A stretch of 34,234 nt of DNA from JADJPL01 sp964607915 (GCA_964607915.1 CAZSMU010000025.1:1-34234); one strand, 5' to 3'. Shown: positions 1 through 8,184, counted from the first letter of the stretch. Translations and numbers: made by a program. Notes: generated from the letters alone by a model not told the origin.

Positions 1-11
1 ACCTATTTCCC

Positions 12-19
12 TAACTTTG
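12..19 (+). promoter_or_regulatory. Candidate -7 promoter element (TAnnTTTG)
   Basis: TAACTTTG matches the Bacteroidota -7 consensus TAnnTTTG exactly and lies 21 bases before the ATG of the ATPase gene at 41. The -33 element would fall outside the window. A small inverted repeat, CTTTGG / CCAAAG (15-20 and 26-31), overlaps it and could form a weak hairpin in the leader. Confidence 0.5.
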
Positions 20-40
20 GCGTAACCAAAGCACTTTTCC

Positions 41-1192
41 ATGTTTCCACGTTTAATTACGGCACAAATTGCACAAGATCTGAGGGAAACCAGGAAGATT
101 CTCATTCTTTACGGACCCCGGCAGGTGGGTAAAACCACGCTGGTCAAAGCACTCCTCAAAGACCGACCCAACGTGTTGTCCGTCAATGCGGATTTACTTG
201 CCTACAACGAAGTTTTTTCCTCCCGGGATCTCCGGAAAATGCAGGAAGTTATCGGCAACAAAACGACCCTGTTCATTGATGAAGCCCAAAACATCAAAGA
301 TATTGGGATCAACCTTAAAATCCTGCACGACGAGATGCCGGACCTCAAAATCATTGCCACCGGTTCCTCCTCGTTCGAACTGGCTGAGCACATCCGGGAG
401 CCGCTCACCGGACGCACCAAAACCTACCGCCTCTTTCCGGTTTCGGCAGAGGAAATCATACAGCACAGCTCTGTGTTTGAGTTTAAAAACCAGCTCGAAT
501 CGCTGCTGCTGTACGGGGCATACCCCGAAATTCTCACTACGCCGGGCATAGCCGATAAGATCGACCGCCTGAACGAACTCAGCTCGGCTTATTTGTACAA
601 AGATATTCTGCAACTCTCCGGCATAAAGTATGCCGATAAGATCAGGAAAATGTTGCAAATGCTCGCGCTGCAAATAGGAAGTACCGTCTCTTTGAACGAG
701 ATTGGCAAAGCGCTGGGTATGAGTCACGAAACGGTGTCCAATTACATTGATCTGCTGGAAAAGGGCTTCGTCGTGTTCCGTTTGGGCGGCTACAGCAACA
801 ACCTGCGCAAGGAGATTACCAAAATGAACAAAATTTTCTTTTACGACCTCGGCGTCCGCAACAACCTGATCAATAATTTCAACCCCCTTGGCGTCCGGAC
901 AGATACCGGTGGGCTATGGGAAAATTTCCTGATTTTGGAAAGAATGAAAAGGATTCAGTATGCCCGGCAAAGCGTCAACACTTATTTCTGGCGTACTTAC
1001 ACCGGGGTGGAAGTGGACTATGTAGAAGAAGCCAACGGCACCTTGTCCGGATTTGAAATGAAATGGAACAAGCCGTCCAGGGTGCCCGCTTCCTGGTTGG
1101 AAGCCTACCCGGAAGCACAGTACGCGTGCATTCACCGCGAAAATTTCGTAGATTTTGTGTCGGCCACCGACGGCGGGGGCGGCAAGGAGTAG
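41..1192 (+). CDS. AAA-type ATPase with DUF4143-like C-terminal domain
   Basis: The product is a 383-residue ATP-binding protein of the AAA_14/DUF4143 type. The Walker A motif GPRQVGKT is at residues 25-32 and a Walker B-like strand ends in FIDEAQ near residue 80. A sensor-like IIATGSSSFEL follows near residue 105. A winged-helix-like segment (SLNEIGKALGMSHETVSNYI) sits in the middle, and the C-terminal part has the restriction-endonuclease-like VDYVEE...FEMKW pattern of DUF4143. The family is widespread in bacteria and archaea and poorly characterised; it may have ATP-dependent nucleic-acid or stress functions, but the substrate is unknown. The gene stands alone, with its own -7 element upstream and an AT-rich gap before the next gene. 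The length is typical of the family, so the gene appears intact. The family assignment is firm and the role is open. Confidence 0.88.
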   Translation: MFPRLITAQIAQDLRETRKILILYGPRQVGKTTLVKALLKDRPNVLSVNADLLAYNEVFSSRDLRKMQEVIGNKTTLFIDEAQNIKDIGINLKILHDEMPDLKIIATGSSSFELAEHIREPLTGRTKTYRLFPVSAEEIIQHSSVFEFKNQLESLLLYGAYPEILTTPGIADKIDRLNELSSAYLYKDILQLSGIKYADKIRKMLQMLALQIGSTVSLNEIGKALGMSHETVSNYIDLLEKGFVVFRLGGYSNNLRKEITKMNKIFFYDLGVRNNLINNFNPLGVRTDTGGLWENFLILERMKRIQYARQSVNTYFWRTYTGVEVDYVEEANGTLSGFEMKWNKPSRVPASWLEAYPEAQYACIHRENFVDFVSATDGGGGKE

Positions 1193-1286
1193 AAAAAACA
1201 CTGGTATTCCGCTACTGCAAATACTACTTAACATAATATAAATTATAAAATTAAAATTCCCGGTCCCGGCCAGCCTTACACCCGGA

Positions 1287-1294
1287 TAAATTTG
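1287..1294 (+). promoter_or_regulatory. Candidate -7 promoter element for the GH20-like gene
   Basis: TAAATTTG matches TAnnTTTG exactly, 54 bases before the ATG at 1349. No convincing -33 TTG/TTTG lies 19-21 bases upstream. The surrounding 1193-1348 gap is AT-rich (especially 1229-1257) and holds no gene that I can see. Confidence 0.45.
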
Positions 1295-1348
1295 TACTTT
1301 TATCCCGCCTGCCTGGCTCCTCCAAATTAGTCTGTTAAAAAATACACC

Positions 1349-3907
1349 ATGCGCCTTTACTTCATCTTCGCCTTACTCGTAGCCCTGAGTTCCTGTACAT
1401 CCGAAAATACAAACACCCCGACACTGCGCGCGCGCCTGCAACCTAAAACCGGACTGTTCGTCCATTTAGGCGATGTGCCGGTCGTCCGCCAAAGCAACCT
1501 GCGTTTTACGACTACCAACGGCCAGCGCGCCTTTTATGACTTTAGCTGGGTCTATCAGCCGATTCTACCCGGCTCTACCGATCAAAATACTTCTCTGGCC
1601 TTAGGAGGTACGAAAAGTTTCGTAAACGGGGTTTTCACTTGTAGCCAATCAGGGAATGGTTTTAATTTGAAAATCAACGGATTATGGCAAAGAGCTGACT
1701 CCGCGAAAATAGATGTACAGGTGGCGAGAATCTGGCTGCCCGCTTTTTCACAAGGGCAAATCCGAATCCTGGGTAAAAATCCGGCGCTACTTCCCCTCGA
1801 TAAAGCGGGATTCCCAAATACCGACGACTCCTACGCAAACATAGATTCTCTAATACTCGAAGGAGCCCTGGGTAAACTGACCCTGCTGTTTCCCGGACAG
1901 GATGGCCTCGTTCAATTTGTATCTCCGCGTCCTACAGAAGAAGCCAGTAAATGGGAAAGTGCAGCCCCCTATCTTCTCATTCATCTGGCTCCGCAGCTTA
2001 TTGCTCCCGGACAGCGATTCGCCCTCGGCGTTTCGGGAAGCTACGAGCCTCTCAGAATGGTAGCACAAACCGACTCCCGGGTATTGAAGCCAGCAGCCGG
2101 GCAAAATCCCGCAGTCCTGCGCGTGGAAAGTACTCGTCTTCCGCTAATCCCCAAACCCAGATTCGCAGAATTGGACGAAAAAACGGAAGTCCCGCTGATT
2201 CCAGACTCCAAAAAGCCCCTCTCCCCTTTCGACAGCCTCCTGGCAAATGCGCTTACACGGCTTTGGGAATATCCCCGCATCGGATACTCCAATGTGGTCT
2301 ATTCGTTGGATAATCGTCTTCCAAATGAAGGTTTTTTAATACAAATAAAAGATAATCAAATTACTATACAATGGGCCGACGATTCAGGAATGCGGCATGC
2401 CGCCCATGCACTCGCATTCCTGACCCGACCTGTAAACGGAAGACTCCTGCTCCCCTCCGGCACGATCCGGGACTATCCCAGTACGGGATGGCGCGGAATC
2501 CACCATTTTACAGGGCCCAAAGCCCTGGCTTTTCACCGGCGCATGTACGAGCGAATCCTGCTTCCGCTGCGCATGAACAAGGTCGTCCTTCAGTGCGAGC
2601 AAACGGACTGGTCTTCCCAGCCGGGTATCCGAAACCCCATTACGGCCAACGCAGCAGATTTGGCCGAAGAAGCGCGCTTCCTAAATCAGCACCAGGTGGA
2701 ACTGATTCCTCTCATCCAAAGCTTTGGCCACATGGAATGGTTTTTCGTCAACGACCAGAACCTGGACCTGGCTACCAACCCGGAAATCCCCTATACACTG
2801 GATGTGCGCAAAGCGAAGGCCCAAAAAGCGATGGAAGCGATTTGGGACGAGGCCGTCGCGCTGACCGGCGCAAAGACCCTTCATTTCGGACTCGATGAAG
2901 TGGATATGATCGGCTGGCCGTCGCGCGACCCGGAGCTGATCAGCAGCTGGTGGGAAAAACAACTCCCCTTCCTGGCCGGAATCGCCCAAAAACACGGGGC
3001 CACCCCGATGCTCTGGGGCGATATGTTGCTCGGACCCGGAGAATCCATTGATTTCAGCAATGCCGAAACCCGGGAACACGCCAGGCGGCGGCGCTCGGTA
3101 GTTCCGAAAGGGTCTTACATAGCCGATTGGCACTACTCCGGAGAGCCCGACCCGCTGCGCTACGCACCCAGCCTCGACGTATTCCAGCGCGAGGGCTTTC
3201 GTCCGGTGGCCTCTACTTGGTTTTATCCCGATAACGTCCGTGGGTTTACGCTTGCAGCGGCCCAACGGGGCTTAGGAACCCTGCAAACCACCTGGGCCGA
3301 CTACGAGAGCTGCGAAGCAAACATGCTCAAGTACATCCCTCAATTCGGGGCTTATATCTCGTCCCTGGACTACGCCTGGTCGGCGCGCAGCGAGATGCCG
3401 CAAGACCTGCCCTACGATCCGATTGCACTATGGACCTCCCTGTACTATCGAGACCCAAAGCCGGTGAAAGACCAGGCGGGGCTTTTGTTTGGCACTAAAG
3501 ACGCCCGGCTCGTCGAAGCCGGGCCATATCGCTTCCGGGAAATGGCGCCCCAACCCCTACCCTCTTCCTGCGCGGCGCTCACCGTCCAGACTACCGCCCG
3601 GAAGGCAAAAGGCCTGGCTTTATTGCTGAGTACCTCCTGTTTTGCAGAAGAAAACGAACTCCTGGCCACGGTGCGGATAGAGTTTGAGGACGGTGCGCAC
3701 GAGCTGCGGGAAATCCGCTATGGCCTGCAGCTGCGCTCGCCATCCGACAAGCGCCCCGCGTATGCAGGGGCGCGGACCGCAGATGCTTCTAAAAGTGCAT
3801 TTTTCGTACCCTTCCAAACGCGGAAAAAACTTCGGCGCGTAGTGCTCAGCGCAGCGAATTCTTATGGAAAAGTATCTTTCCATGGCGTTTCTGTCGTATT
3901 GGATTGA
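1349..3907 (+). CDS. Glycoside hydrolase family 20-like lipoprotein (beta-N-acetylhexosaminidase-like)
   Basis: The 852-residue product begins with a lipoprotein signal, with LSSC giving lipid-modified Cys16. It is therefore expected to be anchored on the periplasmic side or at the outer membrane. A GH20b-like alpha/beta segment (DDSGMRHAAHALAFL) precedes a TIM-barrel-like region starting at TGWRGIHH. The GH20 signature appears as HFGLDEV, with the expected catalytic Asp-Glu pair at D516/E517; the usual small residue before Asp is Leu here. Downstream motifs such as MLWGDM and TTWADYE fit a GH20 barrel, and the last ~200 residues look like an accessory beta domain. GH20 enzymes release terminal N-acetylhexosamine by substrate-assisted catalysis. 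The variant signature means the substrate could differ. The receptor gene at 3947 follows after 39 bases on the same strand, so co-transcription is possible. Confidence 0.75.
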   Translation: MRLYFIFALLVALSSCTSENTNTPTLRARLQPKTGLFVHLGDVPVVRQSNLRFTTTNGQRAFYDFSWVYQPILPGSTDQNTSLALGGTKSFVNGVFTCSQSGNGFNLKINGLWQRADSAKIDVQVARIWLPAFSQGQIRILGKNPALLPLDKAGFPNTDDSYANIDSLILEGALGKLTLLFPGQDGLVQFVSPRPTEEASKWESAAPYLLIHLAPQLIAPGQRFALGVSGSYEPLRMVAQTDSRVLKPAAGQNPAVLRVESTRLPLIPKPRFAELDEKTEVPLIPDSKKPLSPFDSLLANALTRLWEYPRIGYSNVVYSLDNRLPNEGFLIQIKDNQITIQWADDSGMRHAAHALAFLTRPVNGRLLLPSGTIRDYPSTGWRGIHHFTGPKALAFHRRMYERILLPLRMNKVVLQCEQTDWSSQPGIRNPITANAADLAEEARFLNQHQVELIPLIQSFGHMEWFFVNDQNLDLATNPEIPYTLDVRKAKAQKAMEAIWDEAVALTGAKTLHFGLDEVDMIGWPSRDPELISSWWEKQLPFLAGIAQKHGATPMLWGDMLLGPGESIDFSNAETREHARRRRSVVPKGSYIADWHYSGEPDPLRYAPSLDVFQREGFRPVASTWFYPDNVRGFTLAAAQRGLGTLQTTWADYESCEANMLKYIPQFGAYISSLDYAWSARSEMPQDLPYDPIALWTSLYYRDPKPVKDQAGLLFGTKDARLVEAGPYRFREMAPQPLPSSCAALTVQTTARKAKGLALLLSTSCFAEENELLATVRIEFEDGAHELREIRYGLQLRSPSDKRPAYAGARTADASKSAFFVPFQTRKKLRRVVLSAANSYGKVSFHGVSVVLD

Positions 3908-3946
3908 TTTTTATTGCTATCATTGCATAGCACCAACACTCGAAAC

Positions 3947-5068
3947 ATGAACCGGAAATCTTTTTTAAAGGGCGTAGCCCTGGGCACCATTTCCCTACCG
4001 GTAGCCTTGCGCTTATTAGCGGGAAAAAACTTTGCGCAGTCTTCGTCTCATTCCACTCAAACCGTCAGCGGTAAGCGCTATGAATGGAAGCTCGTGACTA
4101 CCTGGCCGCCCAATTTTCCCATTTTCGGCGACGCGTGTACCGCCTTTTCCCGCATGGTCGAGGAGATGTCCGGGGGAAGGATGACCATCCGGGTGTTTGG
4201 GGGGGGGGAGTTGGTGCCTGCGCTCGAAGTATTTGATGGAGTGCGCAGCGGTGCAGCAGAAATTGGCCACGGAGCGGCATACTATTGGGCGGGCAAATCT
4301 GCAGCGGCGCCCTTTTTCTCCACGGTGCCCTTTGGTATGAACGCACAGCAGTCCACGGCCTGGATCCTCAGCGGCGGGGGCTTGCAACTCTGGGAGAGCC
4401 TGTATGCCAAATTCAACCTAATCCCCATGCTCGGCGGGAATACCGGTGTGCAGATGGGCGGTTGGTTCAACCGCGAAATCAATACCATAGCGGATTTAAA
4501 AGGGCTGAAGATGCGCATTCCCGGCCTCGGCGGACAGGTGTTGGCCAAGGCCGGTGGCTCTCCCGTACTCATGGCCGGAGGAGAACTATACACGAGCCTG
4601 GAGCGCGGGGTCATTGATGCAGCAGAATGGGTCGGCCCCTACCACGACATGCTGCTGGGCTTCCAGGAAATCGCCCAATACTACTACACGCCGGGCTGGC
4701 AAGAGCCGGGCACCGCGTTTGAATTCATCTTCAACAAGGAGCGCTTTGAAGCCCTGCCCAAAGACCTGCAGGCCATCCTGCGGACAGCCGCCGCCGCCAC
4801 GCACCTTTGGTGCTTCTCCGAAATGGAAATGCGCAACAGCGAGGCCATGGCCACCCTGCTCGAAAAGAAGATAGATATCCGCCCCTTCCCGGAAGAAGTG
4901 ATTGCCCAGCTCCGCACCTACACCGAAGAAGTCATCTCCGAGATGGTCGCGAAAGACCCGTTCACCCAGAAAGTGTACGAGTCGTACAGCGCCTTCCAAA
5001 AGAAAGCCGCCGGCTACGCCGGCATAACGGAGAAAGTGTTCTATAATTCGCTCTCGGCACCGATTTAA
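3947..5068 (+). CDS. TRAP transporter solute-binding protein, TakP-like (DctP family)
   Basis: I chose ATG 3947, which starts MNRKSFLKG, over the in-frame ATG at 3914 because it puts a secretion signal at the N-terminus (NRKSFLK then a hydrophobic stretch to AQ, possibly Tat-type). The mature protein (373-residue precursor) closely follows the TakP subgroup that binds 2-oxoacids or lactate, often with a metal ion. It has TTWPPNFP, GELVPALEVFDGV, GNTGVQMGGW, MRIPGLGG and AAEWVGP. Putative ligand or metal residues are Q169, R190, E227 and W228 (MNRK numbering). It would deliver solute to the DctQM permease, whose genes lie convergently 12 bp away. The gene contains a run of ten G (4199-4208). 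Subfamily is confident; the exact substrate is inferred from known relatives. Confidence 0.88.
   Translation: MNRKSFLKGVALGTISLPVALRLLAGKNFAQSSSHSTQTVSGKRYEWKLVTTWPPNFPIFGDACTAFSRMVEEMSGGRMTIRVFGGGELVPALEVFDGVRSGAAEIGHGAAYYWAGKSAAAPFFSTVPFGMNAQQSTAWILSGGGLQLWESLYAKFNLIPMLGGNTGVQMGGWFNREINTIADLKGLKMRIPGLGGQVLAKAGGSPVLMAGGELYTSLERGVIDAAEWVGPYHDMLLGFQEIAQYYYTPGWQEPGTAFEFIFNKERFEALPKDLQAILRTAAAATHLWCFSEMEMRNSEAMATLLEKKIDIRPFPEEVIAQLRTYTEEVISEMVAKDPFTQKVYESYSAFQKKAAGYAGITEKVFYNSLSAPI
4199..4208 (+). repeat. Homopolymeric tract of ten G inside the TRAP receptor gene
   Basis: Ten consecutive G encode Gly85-Gly87 plus the first base of Glu88 (MNRK numbering). The reading frame is intact at this length. 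A tract this long is prone to polymerase slippage and to sequencing error. A change of one base would truncate the receptor early. Confidence 0.9.
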
Positions 5069-5080
5069 GGGGGATCAAGA

Positions 5081-6385
5081 TCAAGGCTGAAACATCATCC
5101 CCACCTCCGGGAACAAGACTACCAGCACCAGCAGCAATACCTGCAGCCCAATGAAGGGAACGATGCCCTTATAAATATGCGATGTGGTAACCTCGGGCGG
5201 CGCGACCCCTTTGAGATAAAACAAGGAGAAGCCAAAGGGAGGCGTAAGGAAGGAGGTTTGCAGGTTGATGCACAACAGGATGCCTACCCATAGCAGGTTT
5301 ACCCCCAACTCCTGGAATACCGGCGCGACGACGGGTACGATGATGAAGATGATCTCTATGAAGTCTATGAAGAACCCGGCAATGAAAACAATCAACATCA
5401 CCAGAGCCAGGAAAGCCATGGGGGATAAGTTGGCTTGTTTGATTAGATCCACTAAATAGACGTCCCCGCCCATTTCGCGGAAAACGAAAGAGAAGGTGGT
5501 CGCTCCCAGGAGGATGATGAACACCATGGAGGTCAGGTGGGTGGTCTCTTTTGCTACAGAGTGCAAGACTTTCCAGTTCAGCTTCTTTTGCTGTAAAGTC
5601 AAAAGGATAGCCCCCATGGCCCCTACAGCCGCAGCTTCGGTAGGCGTCGCAATCCCCGCGAAAATGGAGCCCAGAACCGCCAGGATCAGCAGGAACGGCA
5701 GCACGAAAGCCTGGACGACCTTCTTCGCAAACCCGGGTTCGCGCGTGGCGGCTAAATCTTCCGAGGTTACCGGCGGAGCGAGGTTGGGGCGGAAATAGGC
5801 TACGAGAACAGAGTACAGCAGGTATAAAACCACCAGCAGCAGCCCTGGCACAAAAGCAGCCGCAAAGAGCCCGCCCACGGATACATTCAGGACGCTACCC
5901 AGGAGTACCAGAACAACCGACGGCGGGATGATTTGTCCGAGTGTGCCAGAGGCAGCTATGATCCCGGTCGCCAGAGAGGGGTCGTAGCCCTTTTTGAGCA
6001 TGGTGGGCAGGCTAATCATGCCCATGGTGACCACCGTCGCCCCCACGATACCGGTAGAAGCCGCCAACATAGCTCCTACGATGACCACCGAAAGGGCCAG
6101 GCCACCGGGAAGCCGCCCGAAAAGCAGAGACATCGTGTTCAGGAGCTGTTCCGCCAGCCCCGATCGTTCGAGCATGATCCCCATAAAGATGAACAGGGGG
6201 ACAGCCAACAATACATAATTGCTCATCACCCCCATGATGCGCGGCGGAATAGCCGAGAAACTTTCAGGGCTCAAAAAGCAAAACCCATAGATCAGAGATA
6301 AGCCTCCCAGGGTAAACGCTACCGGGAAGCCGTACAGGATGAGCAGGAAAACGCTCAAAAAGAGGATAAGTGCAAAATACTCCAT
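5081..6385 (-). CDS. dctM: TRAP transporter large permease subunit (DctM)
   Basis: This 434-residue, strongly hydrophobic protein has the usual length and pattern of the TRAP large subunit. It starts with a membrane segment containing GFPVAF and continues with many hydrophobic helices, including PLFIFMGIMLERSG, GTLGQIIPPSVVLVL and FIDFIEIIFIIVPV. DctM is the ion-coupled (usually Na+) membrane transport subunit that moves solute delivered by the periplasmic receptor. It lies 10 bp downstream of dctQ on the same strand, so the two form an operon. The receptor gene is on the other strand, ending 12 bp away, which is an unusual split arrangement. Confidence 0.95.
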   Translation of the reverse strand: MEYFALILFLSVFLLILYGFPVAFTLGGLSLIYGFCFLSPESFSAIPPRIMGVMSNYVLLAVPLFIFMGIMLERSGLAEQLLNTMSLLFGRLPGGLALSVVIVGAMLAASTGIVGATVVTMGMISLPTMLKKGYDPSLATGIIAASGTLGQIIPPSVVLVLLGSVLNVSVGGLFAAAFVPGLLLVVLYLLYSVLVAYFRPNLAPPVTSEDLAATREPGFAKKVVQAFVLPFLLILAVLGSIFAGIATPTEAAAVGAMGAILLTLQQKKLNWKVLHSVAKETTHLTSMVFIILLGATTFSFVFREMGGDVYLVDLIKQANLSPMAFLALVMLIVFIAGFFIDFIEIIFIIVPVVAPVFQELGVNLLWVGILLCINLQTSFLTPPFGFSLFYLKGVAPPEVTTSHIYKGIVPFIGLQVLLLVLVVLFPEVGMMFQP

Positions 6386-6395
6386 AAAGCCCTTC

Positions 6396-6938
6396 CTATG
6401 CTTGGTGATGGTTGCCCTGTGTTTCGGGGTTATCCCCCAGCCAGGTCTGCAAGTTTTCGATCAATTTGGATATGGCCTGTAAAAACAAGAGGAACAGACC
6501 GAGGCAGACTGCAAATTTGATGGGGTAAAACGCGGGAAGGCCCCCCGGGTCCGGGGATGCCTCGCGTATCTCAAAGGATTGCGAAGCGTAGCTCCAGCAA
6601 ACGTAAAACAGCGTAGCAGACCACGGAATCAGGAAAAAAATGGCCCCCAGCGCATCTACCGTAGCTTTGTCTTTCTTCGAAAAATTCACGTAAAATAAAT
6701 CCACCCGCACATGTCGGTCGTGCTTCCAGGAATAGCCGGAGGCCAGGATGAAAATCAGCGCGAAGATATGCCACTCCAACTCAGTCATCCAGGCCGCCGA
6801 GATATTCAGCGCGTAGCGGTTGAACACATCTACGCAAACCAGAATGATGAGCACGAGATTCAACCAGGCGGTGTACTCCCCTACCCGATCGTTGATCCAT
6901 CCAATCCCTTTTGCCAGCTTATTGAAAAAAGGCCACAT
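6396..6938 (-). CDS. dctQ: TRAP transporter small permease subunit (DctQ)
   Basis: The 180-residue protein has four hydrophobic segments: around LNLVLIILVCVDVFNRY, HIFALIFILASGYSW, ALGAIFFLIPWSATLFYVCW and FAVCLGLFLLFLQAI. It also has the DctQ-type RHVRVDLFY motif between helices 2 and 3. It forms the membrane domain with DctM. It is the first gene of the - strand permease operon. The upstream region holds a candidate -7 element (7004-7011) and copies of the palindromic repeat described below. Confidence 0.92.
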   Translation of the reverse strand: MWPFFNKLAKGIGWINDRVGEYTAWLNLVLIILVCVDVFNRYALNISAAWMTELEWHIFALIFILASGYSWKHDRHVRVDLFYVNFSKKDKATVDALGAIFFLIPWSATLFYVCWSYASQSFEIREASPDPGGLPAFYPIKFAVCLGLFLLFLQAISKLIENLQTWLGDNPETQGNHHQA

Positions 6939-6964
6939 AATCTCGAAGATTTAGCAAATGCCAA

Positions 6965-6990
6965 TAGATTTGTTGCGCTCAACAAGTCTA
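6965..6990. repeat. Miniature copy of the dispersed palindromic repeat
   Basis: TAGATTTGTTG (6965-6975) and CAACAAGTCTA (6980-6990) are inverted copies with one mismatch, separated by only CGCT. These are the conserved ends of the larger repeat family with the interior missing. It sits 26 bases upstream of the dctQ start. Confidence 0.75.
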
Positions 6991-7003
6991 ATACCCAAAG
7001 TCT

Positions 7004-7011
7004 CAAAAATA
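7004..7011 (-). promoter_or_regulatory. Candidate -7 promoter element for dctQM
   Basis: On the - strand this reads TATTTTTG, an exact TAnnTTTG match, 65 bases upstream of the dctQ ATG. No clear -33 element was found. If used, the leader would contain the miniature palindrome at 6965-6990. Confidence 0.35.
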
Positions 7012-7059
7012 GCAAAGGAAAAATGGTTTTTGGTACGGCAGCTAATATTTCTTTTTAAC

Positions 7060-7159
7060 AGACTTGTTGCGAGGGGTCCAATAGACTTGTTCCCAGGAAA
7101 ATCAGCGTATGACAAAGGGGCAAAAAGACCCACACGGTACCTTTTGCCCCCTCTCTTGT
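7060..7159. repeat. Composite, degenerate copy of the dispersed palindromic repeat
   Basis: The left end AGACTTGTTGCGAGGGG (7060-7076) matches the family consensus and is followed by a second partial end TAGACTTGTTC (7082-7092). An inner inverted repeat GGGGCAAAAAG (7117-7127) / CCTTTTGCCCC (7140-7150) resembles the family centre. The right end is scrambled (CTCTCTTGTTC). The copy begins 13 bases past the stop of the glucosaminidase gene (- strand) and may act as its terminator. Confidence 0.6.
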
Positions 7160-7172
7160 TCAAAAAATATCG

Positions 7173-8048
7173 CTATGCTTTGATATCGTACTGGTCCAGA
7201 TCCAACGCTTCGATGATCCGGATCAGCTTTTCGGCGTATCGCGGGTCGGTGGCATATCCTGCCTTTTTAAGGCCGCGCGCCCAGCCTTTGTAATCGGTGG
7301 GCTCCAATTTTTTTAAGCCCTTGTAGCGCGGGCTGTTTAAGAGGAGAGAGTGCTCCCGGAAGCTCTCGCTTACCTCTTCAAAAACCCGGAACATGTCGTG
7401 CGCCACGTCGTCTGCGTAGTTGCGGCAGGTACAGCCGATGCATTTGGTCCGGCATTTGATGCCGAAATGGTTCAGCGACTCGCGTGCCAGCACACTTTCG
7501 CCTGCATCTGATTCCAGGAGTCCCTGCGCCAGGGTGATACTGGCCGGGATACCGTAAGTACGCATTTCCTCCTGTGCAATAGAAGTGTAGCGGGCCACGT
7601 AGTCCTTGCACACCTGTACCCTCGCCTCCACCACTTCCCTGGGGATGCCTTTGCGCCGCGCGTAGTCCGGGCTGAGCAGCGGGGTGAGATTTCTCATGCT
7701 GAAACCGGGCACTGCCGCCCCTGGTTTCGCTTTTACCCCTTCCTCTTTAACCGGCTGTTCCCTGATTTTCTTAAATTGACTGACATTGGAAGCAGGCACG
7801 TACCAGCTTTCCGAGGGTGTTTCCTGTGTGCCGGCGACGGGGACAACCGATACGCCGGCAGACTGGAAGGACGTCTGGTGCCCCGGGCTAACGATATCCA
7901 GGGATACCTCTTTTTGGAGGACAAAGTGCCCGCTCACGTACAAGAGTATCAGGTTGAACCAGTTCCTGCTCAACCAGGAAGGGTTCCCTGTTTTTTGGGA
8001 GCTGCCGTAGCTCCGTGCGTTCGTTGTGTAAACCGATCCCATAACCAA
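7173..8048 (-). CDS. Membrane-anchored glucosaminidase-domain protein (peptidoglycan hydrolase)
   Basis: The 291-residue product has one N-terminal hydrophobic segment (WFNLILLYVSGHFVL, about residues 31-45), then a low-complexity linker. The C-terminal glucosaminidase domain runs from about residue 150: YTSIAQEEMRTYGIPASITL, LLESDAGES, NHFGIKC, FRVFEEVSESFREHS and YKGWARGLKKAGYAT. This FlgJ/LytG-like domain cleaves the N-acetylglucosaminyl bond in peptidoglycan; the Glu of LLES is the likely catalytic acid. It probably acts in the periplasm in cell-wall remodelling. The ATG at 8048 is 18 bases after a good -7 element. An alternative start two codons later cannot be excluded. It is divergent from the amino-sugar kinase-like gene. 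Confidence 0.85.
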   Translation of the reverse strand: MVMGSVYTTNARSYGSSQKTGNPSWLSRNWFNLILLYVSGHFVLQKEVSLDIVSPGHQTSFQSAGVSVVPVAGTQETPSESWYVPASNVSQFKKIREQPVKEEGVKAKPGAAVPGFSMRNLTPLLSPDYARRKGIPREVVEARVQVCKDYVARYTSIAQEEMRTYGIPASITLAQGLLESDAGESVLARESLNHFGIKCRTKCIGCTCRNYADDVAHDMFRVFEEVSESFREHSLLLNSPRYKGLKKLEPTDYKGWARGLKKAGYATDPRYAEKLIRIIEALDLDQYDIKA

Positions 8049-8066
8049 CTATTTGTTTTGATTGGA

Positions 8067-8096
8067 CAAATATAGCTCGTTTTGTTTTTAAACCAA
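8067..8096 (-). promoter_or_regulatory. Bacteroidota-type promoter for the glucosaminidase gene
   Basis: On the - strand, TTG (8096-8094) is followed after 19 bases by TATATTTG (8074-8067). This matches the two-part Bacteroidota promoter (TTG, N19-21, TAnnTTTG) and is the best complete promoter in the window. Transcription would start about 12 bases before the ATG at 8048, giving a short leader. Confidence 0.65.
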
Positions 8097-8131
8097 CTTT
8101 TAAAACACATTTTGTTTTATATTTTTTTACC

Positions 8132-8163
8132 CTAAAATTTTAGTTAGTGTATTTTTTACACTA
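8132..8163. promoter_or_regulatory. Two palindromes in a divergent promoter region (candidate operators)
   Basis: CTAAAATTTTAG (8132-8143) is a perfect 12-bp palindrome. It is followed by TAGTGTA (8145-8151) and TACACTA (8157-8163), a perfect 7-bp inverted repeat with a T5 spacer. The second repeat ends at a weak -7-like TACCTTAG (8162-8169) upstream of the kinase-like gene. Such dyads often bind dimeric regulators, but no regulator gene is adjacent. Confidence 0.4.
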
Positions 8164-8184
8164 CCTTAGCGGCAAAACATAGGT

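Noticed and set aside
5069..5102. Possible terminator between the convergent TRAP genes (GGGGAT / ATCCCC)
   Set aside because: The stem is only 6 bp with a loop over 20 bases and no T-tract, so it is too weak to list.
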